A DNA stretch of 64,000 nucleotides from UBA6623 sp965238125 (GTDB lineage Bacteria; Acidobacteriota; Terriglobia; Bryobacterales; UBA6623), in the NCBI GenBank assembly GCA_965238125.1, contig OZ250179.1:5208001-5272000 (forward strand). The letters are read 5' to 3'. A program made the position numbers and the translations under genes. The notes under the pieces were generated by a model that was given only the letters and a program-made list of their open reading frames with translations, had not been told where the DNA came from and did not search any database. Shown here one piece after another: positions 37,740 to 47,634 of this stretch. Each line of letters starts with the position of its first letter. Positions within the stretch are counted from its first letter, which is position 1.

Positions 37740-37895
37740 CCGCAGGATTGCTGTTAATAACAATCGATGTCACAAACAGACAAATTTTTTCGTCCAGGAC
37801 GCTGCGTCCGCTCGGTTTCCGGGTCCGTCAAGGGCGGTGAAGACGCTTATCTGCCGGATTGTTCATGCGAACCGGATTTCGCGACAGTAATCCTC
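37740..37895 (-). promoter_or_regulatory. orphan kinase-type promoter remnant
   Basis: Read on the minus strand, TGACATCGATTGTTATTAA (complement of 37754-37772) is preceded by TTTGTCTGTTTG and by about 90 bases homologous to the region upstream of the kinase fragment at 1023 (ATCCGGT.CGCATGAACAATCCGG). No -10 box and no kinase start follow, because the sequence changes after about 37740. The minus-strand kinase gene next to it starts elsewhere, so this is a stranded promoter piece. The rest of 37645-37927 shows nothing else. Confidence 0.55.
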
Positions 37896-37927
37896 AGACG
37901 AGCGCTATCTAGTTCGTTTCGGGGGAC

Positions 37928-40680
37928 TTAGTCCTGCTCGCGGTCGCGGAATTCTTCGAACCAGTTCTGCACCACGCGGATTGACGGGGTATCGCTTCCT
38001 CGCTCTCCGCTTCATCCACAAGCACGAAGCGGCCGTCGGCGGAGACGTCGTAGGACACTGGAACGAAGCCGCCCGGCGGAAAAAGGTGGGTATCTGAAAA
38101 CAGGGGCGTGGCCGCGACCGGCGCGAAGGCCGGAGACGTCGTCACCTCAACGGCCATCAGCGTGTCCCCCTCGACGTAGAACAGCTCTTTGCCGTCGTGG
38201 CTCCAGCGCGGCTGACAGCCCCCGCTCGCCGAGACCTGCCACTGCCCATCGCCGGAGGGAAACGGCCGCACGTAAACCTGATGCTTACCTGAGTTGTCCG
38301 AGCAGTAAGCGATAAAACGCCCGCCGGGCGAAAGACGCGGCGCTTGCTCGGCGAAGGGCGTTTCAAGGAACGGCACGGATTCAAACTCGTCCTCGTCGTC
38401 TTTGCGCTTCAGATACCAAATGTCGGAACTGCTATCTGCTCCGACCGCGAGAACTGTTCCAGCCGTGGAGACCGTGTAGACCAGGTAGTTCCCGTCGCGA
38501 GACCAGCCGTAGGCGACCTCATGCGCCTCGGTGGTGGCGACCAACACCCGCGCCTCGCCGGTACCGTTCGCCGCCCGGCGGAAGATGTCGAAGTTTCCCT
38601 CGCGTAGCGAGGAAAACGTGATCTCTCGCCCCGAAGACGACCATTGCGGCAAGACATCGAGCGCCGCATCAAAGGTCAACCGCCGCTTCATCGGCCGCTC
38701 GACCTCATGCACCCAGACGTCGAAGTTGCCGCTTTCCGTTGCCCCCACCGCCACGCGGCGGCCGTCGGGAGAGATCACCGGGAAGCCAATGTACCGCTAC
38801 GGCTGTCCGATCTCGCCGAGCTTCTCTCCGTCCCGGCCGCGCCAAACCAGTTGTTGCAGCGTCCCGGCCCCCTCGAGGAAAACCAGCGTTCCGTCTTCCG
38901 AGACGCTGGGATGGATGGCGTCCTCGGCGATCGGGAACGCCTCACCGCTCGGCTGCAGAGTCTCCAGCGAGAACGGCAAGGCCCAAAGACTCCCCTGCAG
39001 GCTGCTTCTTATCTTCGTAAACACAAGGTGTCCACTCGGCGAATAGCCGGCCCACACGCCGTCTTGGGCCAACAGTTGCGACTCGCCGGTTTCGAGGTTC
39101 TTGAGGACGATGTCTGTAGCGAACCCCTCCCCGACACTCAAAACCAAGCTTCGAGCACGAGCCTGGAGCGGCAGGAACCGAGGTTGAAGATTGAGGTTCC
39201 CTTTCTCGGTCTCCTCCCGCTCGAACAGCAGCTTGGGCGGCCCTCCCCGAGCGGGGACTTCATGGATTCGCAGGTCTGAGGCGAAGGCGACTGTCTGCCC
39301 ATCGGGACTCCACGAGCCGCCCTGATAGCTGCCGGGCAATTGACAGAGCGTGACCGGCAGTCCCCCATCGATCGAGATCTTCTTGAGCTCATCCTGTACG
39401 ACGAAGCCGAGAAACCGGCTGTCGGGCGACCAGAAAGGATCCCGGCTCACGCCTTCGGTCCCGGCCAGTCGGCGTGGTTCTTCGCGATCGATGTCCCGCA
39501 CCCAGAGCGCCGGCTCGCCCGGCCCGGCCAAATAGGCGATGTGCCGGCCGTTGGGAGACACGGCTTCGTTTAGGCCGATTGTCATCAACAGGGCCTCGGG
39601 AGCAAAGGACCACTTACTGACCAGGAGCTCGGGCGACCGAGTTTGCCTGAGGAAGAGCGAGGCAAAGAGTGCGATCGCAAGGCAGGCCGCCACCGCCCAG
39701 GAGAGTCGTTCACGGGTTGCGGTGGGGGCGCCTTGCTGGGCCTTGGGGACGGTGGCGAGTTCGGCTACGTTTGGGCCTTGTTGCGCTGGGGCTGGTTGTG
39801 TTGGACCGGCAGGAGTGCCGGTCGCTACGGGAGCACCTGTGCGCAGGATCGTCGATTTACCCGACTTCAGCTTCTCGCTGAGCGTTTCCAAGTCCACAAC
39901 CATGTCGGCAGTACTTTGGTAGCGCCTGTCGGCTTCCTTGGCGAGACACTTGTTCACCAAAAGTTCCAACTCCATCGGGACGCCCGTCCGCAGCGCTGTC
40001 ATCGGCTCCGGCTCTTCGTTGGTGATCGAATACATCACGGCTTTGTCGTAGTGGCCCTTGAACGGCCGCTGCCCGGTGACCATCTCGTAAATGACAACAC
40101 CCAGTGACCAGACATCCGTACGGTGGTCCAGCTCCATCCCGTAGGTCTGCTCGGGGGACATGTAGGTAACCGTGCCCATGGTCTCGTCCAAACGGGTGAG
40201 CTTCGAGCGGTCGGTTAGCAGCGCCAGCCCGAAGTCCATGATGGTGACGTGGCCGTCTTCGCCGATCATCAGGTTCGCAGGCTTGATATCCCGGTGCACA
40301 ATCTTCTTGCCATGTGCGGCTTGTAGGCCCTTGGCCGTCTGGATGGCGATGTCGAGAGCGTCCTTCAGCTTCAGCGGCCCGGCCTCGATCTTCTTCTCCA
40401 GCGGCTCGCCTTCGAGGAAGGCCATGGCAATGTAGGTGCGGCCATTGGCCTCCGCGATTTCATGGACGGTGCAGACGTTAGGATGATTTAGGGCAGCGGC
40501 GGCCTTGGCCTCACGCTCGAATCGCTTGCGGATCTCGGTGTCCTCGACCAGATGCGCGGCGAGGAACTTGAGGGCAACGGGGCGATCCAGCGACGTGTCT
40601 TCGGCCTTGTAGACGACACCCATGCCGCCCCGGCCGAGTTCGGCGGTGACCTTGTAGTGAGAGATCGTTTGGCCGACCAT
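37928..40680 (-). pseudogene. Ser/Thr protein kinase with PD40 propeller; internal amber stop and late frameshift
   Basis: From ATG 40680 the kinase domain has GRGGMG (ATP loop), VALKFL (Lys), IVHRDIKPANLM (catalytic loop), IMDFGLAL (DFG) and YMSPEQTYG. A transmembrane segment (LSWAVAACLAIALFASLFL) lies near residue 335, followed by an extracytoplasmic PD40/TolB-like propeller with SPDG repeats. A TAG at 38797-38799 interrupts an otherwise continuous frame (GQP-stop-RYIGFPVISPDG). Near 37975 a one-base shift is needed to reach the normal end SIRVVQNWFEEFRDREQD (stop 37928-37930). Without the stop it would have about 917 residues. The kinase domain and membrane anchor are intact, so a truncated receptor kinase of 627 residues may still be made. 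Confidence 0.9.
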
Positions 40681-40689
40681 GACAGCCCG

Positions 40690-40732
40690 ATTTTACCGTG
40701 ATTCAGATAACTGCTGATAACAATCGATGTCA
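40690..40732 (-). promoter_or_regulatory. kinase promoter with conserved motif, near-leaderless
   Basis: On the minus strand the motif TGACATCGATTGTTATCA (40732-40715) is followed after 19 bases by TAAAAT (40695-40690), 9 bases before the ATG at 40680. Spacing and motif are identical to the block in front of the kinase remnant at 1023. The motif contains ACA-ATCGA-TGT, a small inverted repeat suitable for a dimeric regulator. No ribosome binding site fits between the -10 and the start. Confidence 0.62.
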
Positions 40733-40918
40733 TGAACTATTACATTTTTCGTCCCCAGGTGCTTGAGACGGCTTGGGCTGCCGCCGGTCTGACCTCTTGT
40801 TGAGGGAACCCTCGCCGCCGATTGTTGAGTCGGAAATCATTTCTCGACAACGATCAACCGCGACACTCCGACTCGAAAGATTCTAGCTTGGGCGGGCGGC
40901 ATAGGAGGCTGCTTAGCT

Positions 40919-42011
40919 ATGAATCAACCGACTCATCGTCGTACTCGTCGCCGGAGGAAATCTCCCACCTTGCCCGAACTCGAACAGGCCAAGGCCGGCG
41001 TCCTCAACAGTCTCGGGTCTCTGCAGTCTCGCCGGTCCTACGGACGTGCGATCGAGGAGTTTATCGTCTGGTACTGTTCCGAGCCGCGACTGGCTCTCAA
41101 CCGTGCCGTCGTGCTCCGCTTCCGCCTACGACTGGAAAGTCTGCGTCTGGCCGCTGCCACGATCAACGTTCGCATGGCCGCTGTTCGCCGTCTTGCTACC
41201 GAAGCCGCCGACAGCGGTTTGCTCAGCCCGGATCTCATCGCGGGTATTCGACGGGTTCGCGGCGTCAAACAGTTGGGTCGCCGTATGGGCAACTGGCTCA
41301 CTCCCGACGAGGGGCAGCGCCTGCTCAGTGCTGTCAGCGCCGATACTCTCCGCGGCAAGAGGGGACGCCGCTATGCTGGGGTTGCTGCTCGGCTGTGGAT
41401 TACGACGCTCCGAGCTGGTCGAATTGGACGTGGATCAGATCCAACAGCGGGAGCAGCACTGGGTGATCCTTGACCTGATCGGCAAGGGAGGCCGCGTGCG
41501 TACGGTGCCCATGCCGGGTTGGGTCAAGGAGGCGATGGATGAGTGGATCTGTTCTGCGGAGATCACGGAAGGCCGGTTGTTCAGGGCGATCCGCAAGAAC
41601 GGCGTGATGTGGGGACACGGGCTAACGCAGAACGTGGTCTGGTACGTAGTAAAGCAGTGTGCCCAGCGAGCGGGCATTCAGAAGCTTTCTCCCCATGACC
41701 TGAGGCGCACCTGCGCCAGGCTGTGTCATGAAGCGGGCGGAGAGTTGGAGCAGATCCAGTTTCTGCTCGGCCACGCCTCGGTGCTGACAACCGAACGTTA
41801 CTTCGGCTGCAAACAACAACTGGGCCAGGCTGTGAATGACCGAATCCAGCTAACTGTTGTCCACACTCGTATCACCGATCTGGCAGCAGACACGGACAGG
41901 ATCAATCAACGATCACAAAACGAAGGCCGAGGGTCCGCCACAGAGGAACCGAAACCCAGGAACGGCGGCCTGGCAGTGAGTGCAGCACGGAGTCACCGTC
42001 CGGATTCGTAG
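40919..42011 (+). pseudogene. tyrosine recombinase/integrase, frameshifted
   Basis: The N-terminal SAM-like core-binding domain (SRRSYGRAIEEFIVWYCSEP) and LTPDEGQRLL are in one frame to about 41360. The catalytic domain is in another: GCGLRRSELVELDVDQ (first Arg), GKGGRVRTVPMP, SPHDLRRTCARLCHEAGG (His, Arg), FLLGHASVLTTERYFGCKQQ (His, Tyr nucleophile). The break is at GCAAGAGGGGACGCC (41354-41368), a one-base difference. A functional protein would have about 360 residues. It is an integrase of the XerC/phage type near mobile DNA. Confidence 0.85.
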
Positions 42012-42092
42012 AATTGCCGGTCGCGCGGATCTTGAGTGTGTGACGTGCAAAAGAATGATCAGGTGGCCCCCCACAAGGCAGTCCCTTGAACT

Positions 42093-42480
42093 CTACGGCG
42101 CCGGCGAAAAGAACTGGACCGGTGCGCGAGAGGGTTGGATCTCGCTGATGATCAGTGCCGCGGTCTTCTGGATTGCATCGAGTGATGCCGCGAGTGTTCG
42201 GCGTCGCCGCCGTGGAGGTGGATGGAGTCGCGGCTAGCGGTGTTCGTTTCGAGGCCGACTGGTTGGGCAGACGACGAAGGCGACGGCTTCGGCCTCTGTT
42301 TCCCGCATGCGGTGCGTGGTCTGCCGGCGATACGTCTGATGGAGGAGTTCGTGTGCGAACTCGTGCGCGAGGGTTGCGAACTCCTCTCCAGGCGGCAGTC
42401 CCGGGAGGAGCGTGATGTGCGCTCCGCGAGAGCACCCGTGAGCGGGAGCGATGCTCCGTGAGTACGCGTGATGCCCCACT
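42093..42480 (-). pseudogene. ArdC/ImmA-like zinc metallopeptidase fragment
   Basis: The minus strand encodes ATLAHEFAHELLHQT (HEXXH zinc site), then RETEAEAVAFVVC, and in shifted frames GLETNTASRDSIHLHGGD and LAASLDAIQKTAALIISEIQ. This is the C-terminal half of the ArdC-associated ImmA/IrrE-type metallopeptidase found in plasmids and integrated elements. At least two frameshifts are needed. The 5' part is lost where IS630 copy B is inserted (42571). Confidence 0.72.
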
Positions 42481-42495
42481 TTGCGATGACCGCCT

Positions 42496-43646
42496 TCAGG
42501 CGCGGTGTGGAGGACGGGGGAGAGCCCTGCACTGGACCGAGTTCTGGGAGCGGACGACCGCTTGTTCGCTTACTGAGTCTCGCATAATATACTGTGAATC
42601 GAGACAAAGAGAAGACTGTTTCCAGAAAGCGGTAATCAAGCGCGGTTTGCGGCGCATTCGCCGCAGCGCTTTGCGGGCGCGCTCGTCGAGTTCCCAGTAG
42701 TCCTTCGGGCAGACGTTGGGCAACTCGTGCTGCTTCCAGTACGCCCAAATGTATTCCACCGGGTTCAACTCCGGCGCATAGGGCGGCAAGTACTCCGTTG
42801 CGATGTGATCCTCGGAGAGCTGGATGAACTCCCGCACCAGGCGGCTGCGGTGCGCCGGCAGCCGGTCCCAGACGATCAGCAGTGGGCCGTCGATGTGGCG
42901 CACCAAAGCCTTCAGGAAGTCGATGACCTCCAGCTCGCCGATCGCGCCGGGATAGAGCCGGAAGTAAAAGTTGCGCAACGTCAGCCCGGCCGACACCGAC
43001 AGCTTGTCCCAGTTGAAGTTGAACTCCAACACCGGTGTCTCGCCGCGCGGCGCCCAGGTGCGGCAACGATGCGGCTTCTGACTCAATCCGCTTTCGTCGA
43101 TGAAGACGATCGTACGTTCTTCTTTGCGGGCTTTTTTTTAATGGCCGGCCAAGTCTTGCGCTGCCAGCCGCGGATGGCCTCTTCGTTGCGCTCCCGCGCT
43201 TTGCCGACGGGCCGTTGCGGGCTCCAACCGAGCGCCCGCAGGATCTTCCAGACATGGCCCTCGTGATAGCGCACGCCGAACTCGTCTCCGATCAGACGAG
43301 CGACCCGCGGACAGCTCCACAGCGGCGTCGGGAAGCCGTGCGCCTCGGGGCCTTCCAGCAGCAACGCCTCGAGGCGTTCGAGCTGCGCGGCGTCCAACAG
43401 CGGCTTACGGCCGGCGCGGCCGGCCTGGCGCAACCCGGCTTCGCCGTCACGCCGGTATCGTCGCAGCCACTCGCTGACGCTTTGCCGCGCGACCTTCAAT
43501 CGCCTCGCTGTCTCGGACTGACTACAGCCTTGCTCGACCAACCGGATCGCTTTGAAACGGCGCTTCTCCAGGGCCTCGAAATCCCGCCGTACGCCTTTTG
43601 TATTTCCCATACATACAAAGACGTACGTACCCCAAAAAGGTGTCAC
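42496..43646 (-). CDS. IS630 transposase with stop-loss extension
   Basis: The two-frame layout is the same as in copy A: HTH frame 43646-43083, DDE frame after the A8 run (T8 at 43132-43139). The usual stop after AFWKQSSLCLD is changed from TGA to TCA, so the protein continues through the terminal repeat (SQYIMRDSVSEQAVV) and into the flanking ArdC-like remnant, adding about 33 residues. The catalytic motifs are intact; effect on activity unknown. Confidence 0.83.
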
Positions 43647-43665
43647 TTTATTTTGCGAGACTCAA
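42573..43665 (-). mobile_element. IS630-family insertion sequence, complete copy B (1093 bp)
   Basis: Identical structure to copy A. TA duplications lie at 42571-42572 and 43666-43667. Its left end has a C-to-G change (ACTGTGAATC instead of ACTGTCAATC) that removes the transposase stop codon. Its right end has the AAAAAGGTGTCAC variant, which is also seen in the 305-359 remnant. It lies between the ArdC-like fragment and the disulfide-reductase fragment. Confidence 0.95.
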
Positions 43666-43799
43666 TAATGTCGAAGACGTGAACGGTTCTGAACCCGGCG
43701 ATGTGCTCTTCTTCATCCTCGGTCGACGCCGGCTGTCAGACAATTGGTGCGAGGATGGCGATACCCTTCGCTGGGAGTGACCGACGAGATGACCGACGA

Positions 43800-44056
43800 C
43801 ACTGTTTCGTCCTAAGCCAAGCGCTGTCGAGAAGGGCGAGACGCAGGGCTTCATGAAGGCGCTCGTCGACGCCGAGACAAAGCGGTTTCTGGGTGCGGCG
43901 ATCCTCGGCGTTGGCGGAGACGAGGTCGTGCACTCCATCCTGGAAGTGATGTACGCCGATGTTCCGTACACCGTGCTCCAGCGGGCGGTGCACAGTCACC
44001 CGACCGTAACGGAGTTGATTCCGACAATGCTGCAGGGTCTCATGCCGTTGGAGTAG
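43800..44056 (+). pseudogene. flavoprotein disulfide reductase (mercuric-reductase-like) C-terminal fragment
   Basis: PKPSAVEKGETQGFMKALVD, TKRFLGAAILGVGGDEVVHS and YTVLQRAVHSHPTVTELIPT followed by MLQGLMPLE and stop. This is the dimerisation domain of class I disulfide reductases (MerA/LpdA-like), with the C-terminal His-Pro-Thr of the partner active site. The NAD/FAD domains are missing; upstream 43668-43800 is unrelated or heavily decayed and lies beside IS630 copy B. It is a longer paralogue of 5375-5484. Confidence 0.8.
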
Positions 44057-44239
44057 TCACGGACCGCTTTACCGCCACCCATGACGAGCCGGAGTCAACC
44101 TCTCCTCAGCAGCATCGGCGGAGCCTCTGCCGTTCTCGGCTGTGTGTCTTTCTCGCAGGAACTTTCCTCTATCCGATGTAGATGGACCCAAAACGACCCT
44201 GTTGCCGCCTTCGAGGAGTATGCTGCCTGACCGCGGACT

Positions 44240-44323
44240 CGGGGCAACCGCTCCCTGACGGGTACCACCACGCAGATCTACGACAAGCGGCGGCTCACGT
44301 CGTGGTCACTTATTTTCCACTGA
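44240..44323 (+). pseudogene. possible integrase C-terminal tail
   Basis: One frame reads RSLTGTTTQIYDKRRLTSWS and stops at 44321-44323. TTTQIYDKRR with the tyrosine is the usual end of plasmid and integron-type tyrosine recombinases. Only about 25 residues are present, so this may be coincidence. The remainder of 44057-44375 shows nothing recognisable. Confidence 0.35.
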
Positions 44324-44375
44324 CCGCTGCTAAAAGGCGGCTCATCAACCGCCACAAGGCGCTTTCGTAACAGCG

Positions 44376-45599
44376 CTACAGCGCCGCGCGGCTTTGAAAG
44401 CCCGCCCGAACATGATTCGCGATCACTCCCAATCCGAGCAACACCGCGAAAAACCGCACCAACGCGCCAAGGAACGGCACACTCGTAAGAACCACCCAGA
44501 GCAGCAGGCCGACCAGCAACGCCGCGGCAAATGAGCCGAGCCGGTCGAAAGGCTTTTTCAGCAAGGCTTGGCCGGCAAACGCAGCAACGACCAGCACCGC
44601 GAAGTAAAGTCCCGCCAGCCAGCAGAGGAGGCCCAACAACCCGATCGGCAACCCGATGACCGTGACCATGACAAGCACCGCCGCCACTGGAGTCGCGACC
44701 AGCGTCAAGAAGCCGATACCCACGTTTCGGAGCAGCGCCAATCCGCTTGCCGGGCGGTTTGCAAATAGCGCCGGCACCAACAGGAAGAGCACAAGCCCCG
44801 TCGCGAACCCCGCGCCAAGACGGAAAATTTGCCATCCGTAAAATCCGGGGCTCGCGAACCGGCTCGTGTCAACGCGCCGAGCCCGGACTTGAATGTCACG
44901 CCGCCCCCCAATCGTCGCTCCCGGTTCGACCTGAACGTCATCCGCGTCGTCGACATGGGCGGTTAGGTTGCCGTCGACCTCGGCAGGCGCCTGCAGTGAC
45001 AGACGGGCCGTCCACGCCTCGAGGTTGCGTCCGACTTTCCCCCGAACATCCGTCATTGCGGCAAAAGCGAGCAAGTCCCGACCAACGGAGCCGTCCGCGG
45101 AAACCTCCGACCCGAACGCGATGACGTCTCCTTCCACGCTTGCGTCCGGGCGAAGCCGTACTTGCTCAGCAAAACTGTGCAAGCTTTCGCCGACATCGCC
45201 GTTCAGCTCGACCTCCTGTGAAAAAGTGAACGCGTTGCCTTCGACTGTCCCCGGCAGGTCGACCTCTCGAGCCGCGGCAATCAAGTCCCCGGTAATGGTG
45301 CCGTTGACGGTGATTCTTCTGGCGGCGGCAATAACGTTGCCGGAGACGATTCCGTCAATGGTGACGGTTTCGCCTGCTACGATCAACGTATCGTCAATTC
45401 GCTCGTCGCTGCCGATGACGACGCGGGCAGATGCGTCCCCGACGCGAACTTCGACGGCAGGGCTGAGGGCGGGCCAAAGTAACAGGATCATCAGCAGTAT
45501 TGGCCGGACGAGACGCAGGCTCGGTCGACCCCCAGCGAAACGAGAGACTGTCGAAAACCCGCTGACGGACGCTGCCGAAGAATTACGCAGAACCTGCAT
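44376..45599 (-). CDS. membrane protein with bactofilin-like polymer-forming domain
   Basis: 407 residues from ATG 45599 (AGAGG upstream). A hydrophobic leader (RPILLMILLLWPALSPA) is followed by a repeating beta-helix-like region, with units such as IVSGNVIAAARRITVNGTIT and GTVEGNAFTFSQEVELNGDV, typical of bactofilin/polymer-forming cytoskeletal repeats. The last 150 residues form four to five transmembrane helices (FATGLVLFLLVPALF, VAAVLVMVTVIGLPIGLLGL). It is common in Gram-negative genomes as an envelope protein of unknown role. It is intact despite dense mobile DNA on both sides. Confidence 0.82.
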   Translation of the reverse strand: MQVLRNSSAASVSGFSTVSRFAGGRPSLRLVRPILLMILLLWPALSPAVEVRVGDASARVVIGSDERIDDTLIVAGETVTIDGIVSGNVIAAARRITVNGTITGDLIAAAREVDLPGTVEGNAFTFSQEVELNGDVGESLHSFAEQVRLRPDASVEGDVIAFGSEVSADGSVGRDLLAFAAMTDVRGKVGRNLEAWTARLSLQAPAEVDGNLTAHVDDADDVQVEPGATIGGRRDIQVRARRVDTSRFASPGFYGWQIFRLGAGFATGLVLFLLVPALFANRPASGLALLRNVGIGFLTLVATPVAAVLVMVTVIGLPIGLLGLLCWLAGLYFAVLVVAAFAGQALLKKPFDRLGSFAAALLVGLLLWVVLTSVPFLGALVRFFAVLLGLGVIANHVRAGFQSRAAL

Positions 45600-45861
45600 G
45601 TTGGAGCCTCTTTCCCCAATCGATTCTGTGAGCAATAGTAGTTTACTAAGGTCCACCAGTGCGGAGTCAAGCATCAAGATTCATCGTACGTTGGTCTCAG
45701 GACGCCTGAGCGGATCGCACCGACTCTATAATAAAACGCCGCGACCTTCAGCAGCTGAATGCCGAGGGGTGCGCGACATAAATGTGGGAGCTTGTGGGGT
45801 TGTCTTTTTTTGTGGCGTTTTTCCTTGCGTATGTATACGCTAGGTAATAAGGAGGTGCCCC

Positions 45862-46260
45862 GTGCCCCAATCTCTCGCTGCCCTCGAACGACAACGTGCC
45901 GCGATTCTCTCCGAGATCCTCCACTTAGGAGACTTTCGCAGCGGCTCGATTACCGCCACCCGCGGCCGCTGCGGCAAACCGAATTGCCGCTGCCACCAAC
46001 CCGACCAACCGCCCCATGGTCCGCATTTCCGCCTCACCAAAAAAGTGAGCGACAAGACCGTGACTGAGACCTTCTCTTCGCCCGCGGATCGCCGCAAGGC
46101 CGAACGCCAGGTGGCCGAGTTTCATCGCTTCCAACAACTCAGCCGGCAATTGCTCGATGTCAACGAAAGCATTTGCCGTCTGCGACCCGCCGCAGACACC
46201 CCGAAGCCCCAGGAAAAAAAACGGCCGAAACCATCCGCCACGAAGTCGCCCAAGAAGTGA
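45862..46260 (+). CDS. DUF6788-family protein of ISKra4 element
   Basis: 132 residues from GTG 45862, with a perfect AAGGAGG seven bases upstream. It has the conserved GDFRSGSITATRGRCGKPNC RC-type cysteine motif (CGKPNCRCHQ) followed by HGPHFRLTKKV and a coiled-coil-like C-terminus ending in a Lys-rich tail. Such small proteins accompany ISKra4-group transposases. Its end overlaps the transposase frame by 88 bases with a run of eight A at 46214-46221, the likely site of a -1 frameshift producing a fusion protein. Confidence 0.82.
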   Translation: MPQSLAALERQRAAILSEILHLGDFRSGSITATRGRCGKPNCRCHQPDQPPHGPHFRLTKKVSDKTVTETFSSPADRRKAERQVAEFHRFQQLSRQLLDVNESICRLRPAADTPKPQEKKRPKPSATKSPKK

Positions 46261-47573
46261 CGCAGCTGCTCGGGGTCATCTTCCGCGGCCAACGCCGCGG
46301 CGACCCCCTCGATCTCGAAGCCGTCGAGACGGCGGTTCGCGGCACCATGCATCGCGCCGGGACCACGCTGCTGAGCAAGTTACTGTCGTCCTCCGAGACC
46401 GTGCCGTCCCGAATCCCCTGCCCCTGCGGTCAACAAGCTTGCTGCCGCGATACTCGCCCCAAACAACTCACCACCGTGGTGGGCGAGGTGCGTTTCGAGC
46501 GCGCCTACTACCTCTGCTCGACATGCCGCCGGGGACAAAGCCCGCGCGACCGCGAACTCGACATCGAAGGCACCGCCTGCTCGCCCGGCGTGCGCCGCAT
46601 GATGGCGCTGGTGGGCAGCGAAACTTCTTTCGAGCAAGGCCGTGAACAACTCGACGTCTTGGCCGGTCTCGACGTTACCGCCAAGTCCGTCGAACGCCAT
46701 GCCGAGGCCCTCGGCGCCGACATCGAAGCCCGCGAGCAAGTGGCGATCCAACGCGCCAAGCAACTCGACTTGCCGCACGTCGCCGCCCCCGCCGTGCCCC
46801 TGCTCTACATCGAAATGGACGGCACGGGCATTCCCGTCGTGGCCGCCGAGACCGCCGGCCGTGTCGGAAAAACCGCGGGGCGGCCGGCCCGCACCCGCGA
46901 GGTCAAACTCGGCTGCGTCTTCACCCAAACCACCACCGACGAACAAGGCCGGCCGCGGCGCGACGAGAACTCGACCAGTTACAGCGCGGCGATCGAGGGA
47001 GCCGAGGCGTTCGGCTTGCGGCTGTATACGGAAGCTTGGCGGCGGGGCTGGAGCCGTGCTCGCAAGAAAGTCATTCTCGGCGACGGCGCGCCCTGGATCT
47101 GGAACCTGGCACATCAGCACTTCCCCGGCGCCGTCGAGATCGTCGACCTTTACCATGCGCGGCAGCATCTGTGGGAGTTGTCGGCGAAACTGTTCCCGAG
47201 CGATGAGCGCCGGCGGAAACGTTGGGCCGCGCGGTTGTTGCACAAGCTCGAACAAGGCAAGATCAAGGCGTTGGTGAAAGTCTTACGCGGGTTCTCCACG
47301 CCGAATCAGGAGTCGGCCCATTTGCTCGCCAACGAGGCGGACTACTTCGAGCGCAACGCCGAGCGGATGCGGTATCCCGAGTTTCGCCGCCAGGGATTGT
47401 TTGTCGGCTCGGGAGTGGTCGAGGCGGGCTGCAAGAAGGTGATCGGCGCGCGGTTAAAGCGCTCCGGCATGTTCTGGACGGTGCGCGGCGCCAACGCCAT
47501 CATCGCGTTGCGCTGCTGTCGGCTGAGCGGAAGGTTCGAGGATTACTGGGAGGCCCGTGCCCGCGCCGCTTGA
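46173..47573 (+). CDS. ISKra4-family transposase
   Basis: 466 residues if started at 46173, but a -1 slip at A8 (46214-46221) from the DUF6788 frame would join at TAETIRHEVAQEVTQ. The protein has a zinc-finger region (CPCGQQACCRD and YLCSTCRRGQSPRD), a first catalytic Asp in LLYIEMDGTGIPVV, a second in VILGDGAPWIWNLA, followed by EIVDLYHARQHLWEL, and a Glu in GSGVVEAGCKKVIGARLKRS. The C-terminus is MFWTVRGANAIIALRCCRLS. It is complete. Confidence 0.9.
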   Translation: MPSATRRRHPEAPGKKTAETIRHEVAQEVTQLLGVIFRGQRRGDPLDLEAVETAVRGTMHRAGTTLLSKLLSSSETVPSRIPCPCGQQACCRDTRPKQLTTVVGEVRFERAYYLCSTCRRGQSPRDRELDIEGTACSPGVRRMMALVGSETSFEQGREQLDVLAGLDVTAKSVERHAEALGADIEAREQVAIQRAKQLDLPHVAAPAVPLLYIEMDGTGIPVVAAETAGRVGKTAGRPARTREVKLGCVFTQTTTDEQGRPRRDENSTSYSAAIEGAEAFGLRLYTEAWRRGWSRARKKVILGDGAPWIWNLAHQHFPGAVEIVDLYHARQHLWELSAKLFPSDERRRKRWAARLLHKLEQGKIKALVKVLRGFSTPNQESAHLLANEADYFERNAERMRYPEFRRQGLFVGSGVVEAGCKKVIGARLKRSGMFWTVRGANAIIALRCCRLSGRFEDYWEARARAA

Positions 47574-47634
47574 TTTCCCACATTTATGTCGCACACCCAA
47601 TGCCGAGCCTGTCCAGCCTGTCCTTGGACCAACC

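Larger units (their letters stand above)
45767..47598 (+). mobile_element. ISKra4-family insertion sequence (1832 bp)
   Basis: Terminal inverted repeats of 23 bp with one mismatch contain GCGACATAAATGTGGGA at the left and its complement at the right. A perfect 9-bp target duplication, AATGCCGAG, flanks the element (45758-45766 and 47599-47607). It carries two overlapping genes, a DUF6788-type small protein and an ISKra4 transposase. It is inserted between the bactofilin-like gene and the FAD monooxygenase gene and may have separated the latter from its promoter (a TATAAT lies at about 45727-45732). Confidence 0.93.

Noticed and set aside
44182..44370. Small plus-strand open frame of 62 codons
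   Set aside because: No family features; a different frame of the same DNA shows a weak integrase-tail match, so this is listed only as debris.
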